Assembly: GCA_942491575.1 (NCBI GenBank)
Contig: CALOBT010000031.1
Coordinates: 682,001 to 746,000, forward strand
Reading direction: 5' to 3'
DNA from: CAZHNW01 sp942491575
Lineage (GTDB): Bacteria; Spirochaetota; UBA4802; UBA5550
Length of the DNA: 64,000 bases
Shown: positions 44,210 through 52,799 of the stretch, piece after piece
Numbering within the stretch: position 1 is the first letter of the stretch
Layout: every line of letters starts with the position of its first letter
Position numbers and translations under genes: made by a program
Notes under the pieces: model-generated
What the model saw: the letters and a program-made list of their open reading frames with translations, nothing else
What the model was told of the DNA's origin: nothing
Database searches by the model: none

Positions 44210-44326
44210 TGAGTCTAAGGGTAAAGGGAGAGGTGCTGCAATCTGCGGTTCCTGACCTTCTAGAGGGCCCGGAACCGGCAGATCCAACAGACTTGGTAGA
44301 GCTTACACTTCTTTTACAGAAATAGC
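44210..44326 (+). CDS. Possible 38-residue small protein antisense to the csp 3' end
   Basis: An ATG at 44210 behind GGAGAGG reads MSLRVKGEVLQS and ends with LVELTLLLQK at TAG 44326. The ribosome site is good, but no homology is recognised and the last 24 bases are antisense to the cold-shock gene. It may be real or a remnant. Confidence 0.2.
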
Positions 44327-44503
44327 TCTGGGGCCTTTGTCAGTATTTTCGACTTCAAATTCTACTTTTGCGCCTTCACGTAGGGTTTTGAAACCTTCTG
44401 CGATGATGCCAGAATGATGGACGAAAATGTCTCCGCCACTATCTTTCTGAATAAATCCGTAGCCTTTGCTGTCGTTGAACCATTTAACGGTACCCTGTTC
44501 CAT
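44303..44503 (-). CDS. Cold-shock domain protein (CspA family)
   Basis: 66 residues. One OB-fold cold-shock domain: GTVKWFNDSKGYGFIQ carries RNP1 (KGYGFI), DIFVHHSGI carries RNP2, and LREGAKVEFEVENTDKGPRA completes the barrel. It binds single-stranded RNA and DNA as an RNA chaperone. AAGGAGT precedes the ATG. A strong promoter about 160 bases upstream gives it a long leader, as in classical cold-inducible csp genes. Confidence 0.97.
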   Translation of the reverse strand: MEQGTVKWFNDSKGYGFIQKDSGGDIFVHHSGIIAEGFKTLREGAKVEFEVENTDKGPRAISVKEV

Positions 44504-44700
44504 TGGGTGTACTCCTTAAAAATAAGTTTTGATACTGTGCCCCTATGCTGCCGGATATAGATCGTTTAACGGAAAAGCCGTTTTTACCCGAAGTATTTTA
44601 CGCGAAGAGATACTCGAAGGAACGTTAAGACTATATCAGTGATGCATAATGGACGTGCATCTATGTGGGGCAACTATAGGGGATATTTTTCAAATGTCAA
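44504..44700 (-). promoter_or_regulatory. csp promoter and long 5' leader
   Basis: On the minus strand TTGACA (44700-44695) and TATAGT (44678-44673) are spaced by 16 bases, a near-consensus sigma-70 promoter. Transcription would start near 44666, giving a leader of about 160 bases. The leader holds GATGCA/TGCATC (44641-44661) and AACGG/CCGTT (about 44565-44579) stem-loops. Leaders of this length fold into temperature-dependent structures in cspA-type genes; temperature control here is inference. Confidence 0.65.
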
Positions 44701-44924
44701 GAAAAAGAAGCCATATTATTCTAAAAAAAGATAATTTTTTTGGGAAGAGAATATAGACTTCCTTCCCCTGTAAAAAGTCAGAAAACAGTCTGTGTGGACG
44801 GAATTTGTTCTTTACAAATATGTTAACTATGTTAAATTTATGTCAAATCCATATTCATTTTACGGTAATTGGAAAGAAAATGAGGCGGATTTGATATATT
44901 AAAAAACAAAGATAAGGAAGAAAC
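44701..44924. other. Divergent intergenic region between csp and the phosphodiesterase gene
   Basis: AT-rich, no gene. A direct repeat of TATGTTAA at about 44819 and 44828 lies upstream of the lipoprotein gene and may belong to its promoter. AAGGAAG before ATG 44925 is the ribosome site. Confidence 0.4.
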
Positions 44925-47219
44925 ATGAAAAAGATAGCTCTGATACTCGTCTTGTTCCTTTTTCCGGTAATTACGGGATGTTATAATAGCAGTAATAATC
45001 CCTCTGTAAATTCCGGGAATTCGGAAGTTACCCAGGAGGATCTCCTGGAGGTTGTCGAGGCTGAACTGCCCCCGGTAACCCGTTCCCTCGCGGAAAACCT
45101 TGAAGGTCTCAGCGTTGCGGGTAACGTCGAAAATGACGCCCTCATGGAAGAGGTTACCCTCCTGCTTGGAGAGCTCGATCTTACGAATGCTGAAACAGTG
45201 GAGAAGGTCAATGGTAAGCTCAACGACCTGGCATCGGTTCCCCAAAAACGTTCCCTGACGGACCTGATTTTTAAAAACGATGTATTGAAAAAATTTGCCT
45301 CCTGGCTGGCGACCCTGATGGTTGCAGCAGAGGGAACAGAAACCAACGGCACCGATGTGGAAACCATTGCCCTTTCTCACCTGAAGGCCATGGGGGTCCG
45401 CGTTATAGTTTCCGACGGCATTACCCGAAAGGGTGCCAGCGGCGGTGATGAGGAGATTCTTCCTAACGCCTATGTGTATGCAATCCCCGAGGGAGCGGAT
45501 GATGCTCTGCTGAATTTTATATTTGCAGTGCGGGTAAAAGAGGCGCCGGTACAATTCTACTGCCGCGACCGCCGCATGGGAATTCTCGGTATCTGGTACA
45601 AGCTTGGAGATCCCGTTGTGACAGATGATGGCGGAAAGGCGACCTTGCCGAATCTTTCCGGACGCATCCCTTCGGTTCTGCTGCCGAATTTTTTCAGCCG
45701 TTCTTCAATTGACCTCGACCTGAAGGCTGAGGTGGTCCTCAACGATACACCTCTTCTGGGAGCTAAGGTTGATGATGAGAATGGCATGATCCGCGTTTTA
45801 AGTGATTACGAGGACAAGAACAACGATGTAATTCTCACGGACCATGACAACACCCTTCACGAAACAGGCGGGGGCAATGCCCTCCAGGATATCCTTGATG
45901 CGGTTAACGTTTTAAAAAAGGAATGGCCCCTTGTTGACAGGGACGTTGTGGGGGAAGTTAAAGGCTGGCTCGCCCTTGGCAATGAAATGATTATCATCTC
46001 CGGTATGTCTCCACACATGCGTGATAAAACCAGAAACCAGATGCAGCTTCATTTTACAGGCGATGAAAGAAGGGTTCCCATCATTGTAAAGGAAGATACC
46101 ACCCACGGTGAATCAAATATTTTTAAGGCGGAAACCATAAAGGTGCTGAAGAGTCTCTACGGAAATTCAGGTGATGGGAAGACACATGTCTCCGCCATGG
46201 TGGGAGACACCGCCAGGCAGGACGGTTATGGGGCACTTGCCAACGATGTTCTTTATGTTCCCTTCCAGATTCATTATGCATTTATGCCGGGCCTTCTCGA
46301 TACGGAAGGTTTTGGCGAAATCGATACCGCAACTATTGCCTGGGACTGGAACGAGGTAATGCAGCTGATAAAAACCGGAAAAATTACCGCGCGTAATTTC
46401 TGGCAGAGCCGTAATCCCTTTCTAAATGTGGCACACCGCGGCGGAGGAAAGCTCGCCCCGGAGGATACTCTGGTTGCGTACCGAAATTCAATTGCAGTTG
46501 GAGCGGATACCCTTGAAGGGGACTGTCACCTGACAAGTGACGGCGTCCTTATTGTTTCCCATGATGATACCGTTGACCGTTGTACCGACGGGAGCGGCGC
46601 CATTGCGGATATGACCCTGGAGGAGATCCTCGCCCTCGATGCGGGTTATGATTATACTGCTGATCTCGGCCGTACCCATCCCTACCGCGGGCAGGGGATT
46701 AAACTTCCCACCGTGAGGGAAGTCTTTGAAATGCTTACAACGGACCTTGCGGATACACCGATGATTCTTGAGGTGAAGAGTGATGAGAACCGCGACCTTG
46801 CCATAGAAAAACTTTTTGACTTAATCGAAGAGTTTGATGGTGGAAGTGGCCTGCTGATGAATCGTCTCCTTTTAGGGGCCTTCAACCAGGAGGCAATTGA
46901 TATCCTTAAGGAACGCGCAGAGGCCCGTGGTCTCCATGCGGTCCGTTGTTTTTCCACGGAGGGCGTACTGAAGTTTCTTCTGACTCCCACCTTTGTCCAG
47001 GAAAAGGAAGATTACATTCAGCCTGGAGAGGTCCTCTGTCTCCCCTGGGCGCTGGTTACACCGGGGGTCATGGACAGGGCCAGAAAACTGAAACTTCCCG
47101 TCCAGGTCTGGACGGTAAATACTTCCTTTATGATGAAATGGATGAAGAATGTCATGAAGGTTGACGGTGTTATGACGGATGACCCGGCACTCCTTGCAGA
47201 GGTTATTGCAGGGGAATAG
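44925..47219 (+). CDS. Lipoprotein fusing a lipin/LNS2-like HAD phosphatase with a glycerophosphodiester phosphodiesterase
   Basis: 764 residues. The signal ends VITGC (Cys19), a lipobox. A linker of about 250 residues includes a beta-rich part. The first enzyme-like domain has VILTDHDNTLHE near 302-313, a DxDxT HAD motif, then IIISGMSPH near 352 (motif II) and later MVGDTARQDGY near 425 (motif IV Asp), as in lipin-type phosphatidate phosphatases. The C-terminal GDPD barrel (about 500-764) shows AHRGGGKLAPEDT, EGDCHLTSDG and VSHDDTVDR, its metal and catalytic residues. Together they could strip headgroups from glycerophospholipids outside the cytoplasm (inference). A strong terminator follows. 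Confidence 0.85.
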   Translation: MKKIALILVLFLFPVITGCYNSSNNPSVNSGNSEVTQEDLLEVVEAELPPVTRSLAENLEGLSVAGNVENDALMEEVTLLLGELDLTNAETVEKVNGKLNDLASVPQKRSLTDLIFKNDVLKKFASWLATLMVAAEGTETNGTDVETIALSHLKAMGVRVIVSDGITRKGASGGDEEILPNAYVYAIPEGADDALLNFIFAVRVKEAPVQFYCRDRRMGILGIWYKLGDPVVTDDGGKATLPNLSGRIPSVLLPNFFSRSSIDLDLKAEVVLNDTPLLGAKVDDENGMIRVLSDYEDKNNDVILTDHDNTLHETGGGNALQDILDAVNVLKKEWPLVDRDVVGEVKGWLALGNEMIIISGMSPHMRDKTRNQMQLHFTGDERRVPIIVKEDTTHGESNIFKAETIKVLKSLYGNSGDGKTHVSAMVGDTARQDGYGALANDVLYVPFQIHYAFMPGLLDTEGFGEIDTATIAWDWNEVMQLIKTGKITARNFWQSRNPFLNVAHRGGGKLAPEDTLVAYRNSIAVGADTLEGDCHLTSDGVLIVSHDDTVDRCTDGSGAIADMTLEEILALDAGYDYTADLGRTHPYRGQGIKLPTVREVFEMLTTDLADTPMILEVKSDENRDLAIEKLFDLIEEFDGGSGLLMNRLLLGAFNQEAIDILKERAEARGLHAVRCFSTEGVLKFLLTPTFVQEKEDYIQPGEVLCLPWALVTPGVMDRARKLKLPVQVWTVNTSFMMKWMKNVMKVDGVMTDDPALLAEVIAGE

Positions 47220-47240
47220 GTTTCGATGAAATTGGTTATG

Positions 47241-47277
47241 ACTGAGAGAGCCCCGACCTTGTCGGGGCTCTCTCAGT
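47241..47277 (+). terminator. 17-bp perfect hairpin terminator
   Basis: ACTGAGAGAGCCCCGAC (47241-47257) and its exact complement (47261-47277) with a 3-base loop lie directly after the lipin/GDPD gene, followed by a short T-rich stretch. Confidence 0.9.
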
Positions 47278-47356
47278 TATTGTTACTCTTAACTTTGATT
47301 GTAATTTTTTACAAGCAGTGCTATACTTTCTTCATAAACCTGTGGAGAAGGAAGTC

Positions 47357-49357
47357 ATGAAGAAACTAACAGTTTTTTTGCTCATACTGATGGTGTCGAT
47401 GCTTTTACCTGTGGGAGAATTAAGTGCGGGATTTAAGAATACCCTGAGGCTCCTTGAGGCGTCACGTGACGGAGACATTGACAGGGTGGAAGTTGCCCTC
47501 GACCAGGGGGCTAATGTGAATGTAAGCATGAAGGGGTACCGTGGAATTCCTGACGGTTTCACCCCCCTGATGCTGGCTGCACGGAATGGACATGTCGCTG
47601 TGGTGAAGCTTCTCCTGAGAAGGGGCGCCTATAAGACCCTGAAGCATCCCGTGACAAAAAAAACCGCCCTCGATTATGCCCGTGAAAAACAACACCACCG
47701 GATAATACGTTTGTTCAGTGTATCTACTTCGCAGAATCGCCACCGGCAGGTGTATCCGTCACGGGGGACCACATCTTCGGAAGTAGTGAAGCTTGTTTCT
47801 TCTGTTCCCTCGGAGGGGAAGTTTGTTTATCCAGGCAGGACCATGAAACTGAAAATAGAATATGACCTCTCGGACGATGCAGTAATCGGGAATGGTGTCA
47901 TGGAGATATATTTCCCCCACAAGCAGGGGGCCGTGGTGATCGATTCAAAGGTTTTGCAGCGGGGGAAGGGAGGCTTTGATCTCGCCTACTATATCAGTGA
48001 TCACGACCTGGCACACCTGAACTACAGGGATCGGTTTAAAGTAGAATTGAGGGTGCTTGCCCCAAAAGGGGGATTGAGGGGTTTTAAGTCGGTGCTGCAG
48101 AAGAAGTCTCTTCTTTTTAAAAACGGGCAGCAACGGAAAACTCCACGGCAGCTAAAATATATGAAAGGAAATTCTGTTAACGGCAGGCGTGTTGAGGTCC
48201 TCTATGCGGACAGAAGCATAACAGCTCCCAATGGTGACCGGTTTCTTTTTCCGAAGGGAGAGGCCATTGTCTATGCGGAAAAAAAATATCTTCTTCGCAG
48301 CGGTAAATTGAAGCTGCGGGCAGTGGCGAATATTTCAGGAAACCGTCTCCTGCTAAAAAGGGGTACCTATGTATACTTTAATGAAAAGGGACTCCCCGTG
48401 GGGGGGACCATCCTGAAGGAAGCCTCCATTTCCAGCGGGAGTAAAAAGTATATTCTCAAGGAGGGAACTTCATTCGAGTTTCTGGATAACGGAGTTCTCA
48501 GTGTCGGGACACTGGGGAAGGCGAGCATGATGGAGATAAACGGGAAGGAATATAATTTCGCCGCCGGCACCAGGATCGGTTTTTATGACGATGAGTCCGT
48601 GAGAATTTTAGTCACGGCTATCCCAATGGAAATAGTGGTGCCTCCCAGGAGCTATCACTTCCCCCCCCGTACCCAGATTCGTTATAAAAAACCTGAACTG
48701 GTTTACGAGGTATATAATGCAGTTCGTCCCCTGACATTGTTTACCGGAAAACGGGAAGTTGCCTTCGACAGGATGCACGGCATCGTCTATCATGATAACG
48801 GAACCATCAGTGTCGGCCTCCTGCAAAAGAACGAAATATTTTTTAGTGGAAAGACCCGCCTGCCTGTTCGACGCAGCGTCGTAGAATTTCATAAGGACGG
48901 TTCCTTCGCCGGTGGGGTGCTCCTGAGGCAAGCTGTCGTCCCCGTCGGGGAAAACAGGCTTCCTGTTTCCGCAGGGGCACGCATTTATTTTTATGAGTCA
49001 GGGATGTTGAAACTTATCCGGAATGCAAAATCTTTTTCAGTATCGGTGAAAGGCCAGAGGGTGTATATATACGGCGGCGGTTTTACGCAATTTTATGAAT
49101 CAGGCATGCTTCAGTACGGGACCCTTTCTCGAGACCAGTATTTGACGGTCGGGGGGCGGCGTTTCCTTTTTAAAAAAATGAAGTTAGTCAAATTTCATCC
49201 CAATGGAGTCGTGTCATATGGAGTTTCAACTCGTCCCGTATCGATCTTTGTTGATGGAAAAACCGAAAGAGTTGGGGCCGGCATGGGACTCTATTTTGAT
49301 GAAGGAGGAAATTCAACCACCTTGAAAAAACAGTTGAAGGATAAACAGCGTAAATAA
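47357..49357 (+). CDS. Exported ankyrin-repeat protein with C-terminal FxxxG repeats (paralogue 1)
   Basis: 666 residues from ATG 47357 (GGAAG upstream); an upstream ATG at 47318 would place 13 extra residues before the signal peptide (LTVFLLILMVSMLLPVGELSA). Ankyrin repeats lie at about 25-115 (DGFTPLMLAARNGHVAVVKLLLR). A beta domain follows (about 145-270), then about nine copies of a unit of roughly 40 residues carrying F-x-x-x-G-x-x-x-x-G (YFNEKGLPVGG, FLDNGVLSVGT, YHDNGTISVGL, FHKDGSFAGGV, FYESGMLQYGT, FHPNGVVSYGV). The unit resembles MORN/YwqK-type beta-hairpins but I do not know a named family. It is probably periplasmic; function unknown. A paralogue follows. Confidence 0.8.
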   Translation: MKKLTVFLLILMVSMLLPVGELSAGFKNTLRLLEASRDGDIDRVEVALDQGANVNVSMKGYRGIPDGFTPLMLAARNGHVAVVKLLLRRGAYKTLKHPVTKKTALDYAREKQHHRIIRLFSVSTSQNRHRQVYPSRGTTSSEVVKLVSSVPSEGKFVYPGRTMKLKIEYDLSDDAVIGNGVMEIYFPHKQGAVVIDSKVLQRGKGGFDLAYYISDHDLAHLNYRDRFKVELRVLAPKGGLRGFKSVLQKKSLLFKNGQQRKTPRQLKYMKGNSVNGRRVEVLYADRSITAPNGDRFLFPKGEAIVYAEKKYLLRSGKLKLRAVANISGNRLLLKRGTYVYFNEKGLPVGGTILKEASISSGSKKYILKEGTSFEFLDNGVLSVGTLGKASMMEINGKEYNFAAGTRIGFYDDESVRILVTAIPMEIVVPPRSYHFPPRTQIRYKKPELVYEVYNAVRPLTLFTGKREVAFDRMHGIVYHDNGTISVGLLQKNEIFFSGKTRLPVRRSVVEFHKDGSFAGGVLLRQAVVPVGENRLPVSAGARIYFYESGMLKLIRNAKSFSVSVKGQRVYIYGGGFTQFYESGMLQYGTLSRDQYLTVGGRRFLFKKMKLVKFHPNGVVSYGVSTRPVSIFVDGKTERVGAGMGLYFDEGGNSTTLKKQLKDKQRK

Positions 49358-49464
49358 TTATTTTATCATTCAATAATTTTTAAATATATAATATTTCCTT
49401 GATTTTATTTCTCGTACTGGTATACATTCCGTTGACTGAAACGACACCGCAAGGGAGAAATAAA

Positions 49465-51432
49465 ATGAAAATAAACATAGCGGCTATATTATTATTATCT
49501 GTTCTTTCCTGTCTCACGGGAGATTTGCTGGCAGGATCCCTCAATGACACTGTGATGCTCCTGAAGGCGTCCCGTGACGGCAACGTCTCGCAGGTGGAAA
49601 AGGCCCTGAAGGGCGGGGAGGACCCCAATGTGAGACTCCGGGGTTACCGCTCCCTGCCGGATGACTTTACCCCCTTAATGCTGGCGGCAAAAAACGGCCA
49701 TCTCCGGGTTGTGAAGCTCCTGTTGAGGCGGGGTGCATTTGTGGGGCTGCGTCATTCCGGGAGTGGCAAAACCGCCCTTGATTATGCCCGCTTAAACGGT
49801 CACAACACAGTGGTGAAACTTCTGGGCAATTCCAACACCCTGCGGTCTCACCGGCGACACTCGTCATACGAAGTGAAGCCTGTGTCCGGATTGATTGAAG
49901 TTGCCTCCACGACTCCCTCCAGCGGGGGCTCCCTGGTTCCCGGAACCTGGCTCAGGATGGTTATCGCCTATGACCTTTCTCGCGAAAGAACAGAGCATCC
50001 CGGGATTCTTGAAGTGCGCCTTCCTGATAAAACTTCAGAAATGTTGATTGATAAAAAACTGCTGACGGGGAAACAGGGAAAAATAAATCTCTCCTATTGT
50101 ATCAGTGATTATGATCTGGCCCACCTCAATTACGGCGATACATTTACCGTTAAACTTCGCCTCAACGTCAAAGGGCTTGACGGAATGGTGGAGGAAAAAA
50201 AGAATTTTAAATTATTATTTAAAAATGGTCAGAGAGCTAAAACGGCGATTCAAAAAAAATATATGAAGAGTTATTATTCGTATGGTTTGCGTAGAGAGGT
50301 TCTCTATCAGGACAGGATTGTGACAGCGCCTAACGACGATCGATTTAAGCTGTTAAGGGGAAGTACCGTATCCTTTGCAAAGAACAGCTATATTCTTATC
50401 CGCGGTGAATTGAAGACAGATACCCCTGCGGATATCAATGGCAAAAAAGTTTTGATTAAGGGGGGAAATTCAATCTTTTTTTCAGAAAAGGGATTCCCCC
50501 TGGGGGGCACCCTGGCTCGGGAAGCGAAAATAAAAAGTGGAGAGAGGGAGTTGATTCTCCAAAAGGGAAGTTTTTTTATGTTTCACGAAAGCGGTTTCCT
50601 GAAACAGGGTATTCTGGCGCGTTCTGAAAAAATTTCCCTTGAGGGTAAGGAATATCTCCTGGCCCCGGGATCCAAGCTGGGTTTTTTTCCTGATGGAAGA
50701 TTCTATCAGTTTGTAACGGCGGGTCCCCTGAGTTTTACCATCGCCGAAAGGGATTACCTGTTGCCGTCCCGGACCTTTGTTCACTATAAGGAACCGGATG
50801 CTCTCTGGCAGGTCTATAATCCTGTACATTCCCTGACCCTCTTCACCGGTAAAATGGAGGTTGCTTTTGACAGGGGGCAGGGTATAACCTTTTTTAAGAA
50901 CGGTTCTATTGAGGCAGGTCTGTTGCAAAAGGCCCGGACTTTTTACCTGGATAAAGTCCCCGTACCAATACGTCGCAGCACCGTAACATTTCATAGGGAT
51001 GGTTCTTTTGAGTCAGGAGATCTTGCCCGTTCCGCACAGCTTCCCCTTGGAAAGAAAACAATAAGGTTATCCTCCGGTGCACGGGTCACCATCTATAAAA
51101 CCGGTTCCCTCCGGGAGGTCTCCCGTTCCGCCCCGCTGACGGTTCCCGTGGCGGAACAGAAATTAAATCTTCAGGGAAATGGAATCACCCAGTTTTATGA
51201 CTCGGGAATTCTCAGCTATGGTCATCTCTCCCGCAACCAGTATGTAAAGGTGGGTAACAATAAATATCTTTTTCGGGCAGGGGAACTGATCATGTTTCAT
51301 CCAAACGGAGTTCTCAAGCAGGGAGTTGCTGCACGACAAATGCATATTCAGCATCGGGGAGTTCAGCTTCCCGTTTCACCGGGAAAGACACTCTATTTCG
51401 ATATCGCGGGAAAACTCCGTAATATACGCTGA
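49465..51432 (+). CDS. Exported ankyrin-repeat protein with C-terminal FxxxG repeats (paralogue 2)
   Basis: 655 residues from ATG 49465 (GGGAGA upstream; the earlier ATG at 49399 is less likely). Signal peptide IAAILLLSVLSCLTGDLLA. It has the same plan as the gene upstream: ankyrin region DDFTPLMLAAKNGHLRVVKLLLR, middle beta domain (IAYDLSRERTEHPG), then repeats such as FFSEKGFPLGG, FHESGFLKQGI, FFKNGSIEAGL, FHRDGSFESGD, FYDSGILSYGH and FHPNGVLKQGV. Clear similarity along the whole length shows a tandem duplication, now well diverged. The genes are 107 bp apart and may share a transcript. Confidence 0.8.
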   Translation: MKINIAAILLLSVLSCLTGDLLAGSLNDTVMLLKASRDGNVSQVEKALKGGEDPNVRLRGYRSLPDDFTPLMLAAKNGHLRVVKLLLRRGAFVGLRHSGSGKTALDYARLNGHNTVVKLLGNSNTLRSHRRHSSYEVKPVSGLIEVASTTPSSGGSLVPGTWLRMVIAYDLSRERTEHPGILEVRLPDKTSEMLIDKKLLTGKQGKINLSYCISDYDLAHLNYGDTFTVKLRLNVKGLDGMVEEKKNFKLLFKNGQRAKTAIQKKYMKSYYSYGLRREVLYQDRIVTAPNDDRFKLLRGSTVSFAKNSYILIRGELKTDTPADINGKKVLIKGGNSIFFSEKGFPLGGTLAREAKIKSGERELILQKGSFFMFHESGFLKQGILARSEKISLEGKEYLLAPGSKLGFFPDGRFYQFVTAGPLSFTIAERDYLLPSRTFVHYKEPDALWQVYNPVHSLTLFTGKMEVAFDRGQGITFFKNGSIEAGLLQKARTFYLDKVPVPIRRSTVTFHRDGSFESGDLARSAQLPLGKKTIRLSSGARVTIYKTGSLREVSRSAPLTVPVAEQKLNLQGNGITQFYDSGILSYGHLSRNQYVKVGNNKYLFRAGELIMFHPNGVLKQGVAARQMHIQHRGVQLPVSPGKTLYFDIAGKLRNIR

Positions 51433-51448
51433 TAAAAATTTATTTTAT

Positions 51449-51476
51449 GTCCGGCCTTCCCCGGGGGAGACCGGAC
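51449..51476. terminator. Hairpin between convergent ankyrin-repeat and NikL-like genes
   Basis: GTCCGG plus CTTCCCC on the left and GGGGGAG plus CCGGAC on the right form a stem with a single mispaired position, right after the ankyrin-repeat gene stop and before the NikL-like gene stop on the minus strand. Confidence 0.65.
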
Positions 51477-51482
51477 TGAAAA

Positions 51483-51938
51483 TTATTGCCTGTTGCGATG
51501 TCGAAAATAAAGGGTGGTTCCCATTGCCCCCCAGGAGACAATAAGAACCATTATAATTTTTTGCATCCACGTCAAACCGCTGTTTTTTATATCACCGGCT
51601 CTGAGCCCCCGGTCCACCTTTACAGTAGTGGTCTTCAGGTGCCCCATGCCATCGGATATTTTTACACGCCATGTTCCTTCGCGTGAAGGGATGAATGCGA
51701 ATCGCCCCTTTGCATCGGTGCGACCATTCTGGAATTCAATTGAATCGCTTCCCGGGGCATAAATTTTGATTTCCGCGTACTGCATCGCCTCTCCATCATC
51801 GTAGCGGGCGGAAAGTGTTACTGCTTCACCCTGCCCGACTGATAAATGAAGTGCATGTCCAAATGCATTAGGGAGGGACATGCAGCTTAACAGGGCGATG
51901 ACAGTAGAATTAATTAGAAATCTTTTCATAGGATCCAT
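51483..51938 (-). CDS. NikL/CbiL-like membrane-anchored component of metal uptake
   Basis: 151 residues. A signal peptide (about 5-27, ending NAFGHA) is followed by a carboxypeptidase-regulatory-like beta domain. GEAVTLSARYDDGEAMQYAEIKIYAPG, FQNGRTDAKGRFAFIP and WRVKISDGMGHLKTTTV match the NikL/CbiL accessory proteins of nickel/cobalt transport. A C-terminal membrane helix (about 124-143) anchors it. It starts next to the stop of the DUF4198 gene and is last in an operon with a TonB receptor. In known systems these proteins deliver Ni or Co to an inner-membrane importer, which is not encoded here. Confidence 0.75.
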   Translation of the reverse strand: MDPMKRFLINSTVIALLSCMSLPNAFGHALHLSVGQGEAVTLSARYDDGEAMQYAEIKIYAPGSDSIEFQNGRTDAKGRFAFIPSREGTWRVKISDGMGHLKTTTVKVDRGLRAGDIKNSGLTWMQKIIMVLIVSWGAMGTTLYFRHRNRQ

Positions 51939-52742
51939 CTATCTTTGAAAGGTAAGGGTTGCCGAGTAGAGAATTTCATCACAGAGGGCCTTCTGCCCCG
52001 CCGGTGCAGGAAGTCTCATTCCGGCCTTGACGAGCCATGGTCCCCTTTCCGATATTTTAATTTTACAGATTCCCCTCCTGTCTGTGCTGGTGTTGACGGC
52101 AAAAACATTTTCCTTTTCGGAGAATCCCGCATAGGTGGCCTTTACCTCTCCCCGGTATGGTTTTCCCTTGAAAAGTATCCGGCATTCCAGGTGAGCTCCC
52201 TTTTCTAATTCCGCTGGATTTTGCAGTGGAATAATTTCAAGTGTATGACCGATACGGCGTTTGAACACCCCGCCTCCCGGGCGGTCAACATTGATAAGGG
52301 ACTTTACGAACTTGCCGCTGTAGACTCCCTTGATGGGATTCTTAACCTGTTTTTTGTTTTTACCTGTCTTCCAGCCGTCGGTGGTCTGGGTCCAGTAGAG
52401 CCATTTTTTTCCCGAGACAATCAGGTGGGTTCCTCTTTCCCGCAGTGGTTTTCCGCTGCGGTAGATGTGACCGTTTTTTTTCTCCACCGTGATTTGCTTC
52501 CCTGATGGTGTCAGGAGAAATGTTTTCGCCATTTCCTTAGAATCAATGTACTCATTATGCTGTGGCGGGAAAGTATGGTCAGAGGGAAACTGCATGGTGA
52601 GGCTCTGGCCTGCCTTTACCAGGGGTGTTTTTGTCTCTACCCACATATCATGACTGCTCAATGGAGTGAGGGCCAAGAACAGTAAAATTGCGGGGATACC
52701 CCCCTTTGTTATTTTCCATATGCTGTTTTTTGATTTCTTCAT
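51939..52742 (-). CDS. DUF4198 (NikK/CbiK-type) periplasmic protein
   Basis: 267 residues. A signal peptide (about 12-30, ending PLSSHD) leaves a mature N-terminus beginning HDMWVE, typical of DUF4198, where the first His can be a metal ligand. Conserved segments are TPLVKAGQSLTM, the FVKSLINVDRPGG stretch, IGHTLEIIPLQNPAELEKG and WLVKAGMRL. DUF4198 proteins are periplasmic parts of Ni/Co or other transition-metal uptake. It lies 57 bp after the TonB receptor and adjoins the NikL-like gene. Confidence 0.82.
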   Translation of the reverse strand: MKKSKNSIWKITKGGIPAILLFLALTPLSSHDMWVETKTPLVKAGQSLTMQFPSDHTFPPQHNEYIDSKEMAKTFLLTPSGKQITVEKKNGHIYRSGKPLRERGTHLIVSGKKWLYWTQTTDGWKTGKNKKQVKNPIKGVYSGKFVKSLINVDRPGGGVFKRRIGHTLEIIPLQNPAELEKGAHLECRILFKGKPYRGEVKATYAGFSEKENVFAVNTSTDRRGICKIKISERGPWLVKAGMRLPAPAGQKALCDEILYSATLTFQR

Positions 52743-52799
52743 TGTGTCTGCTCCTGTTATTTTAATTGCGGAAGTTGTTCCGCCGCGGAATGTGTTTGT

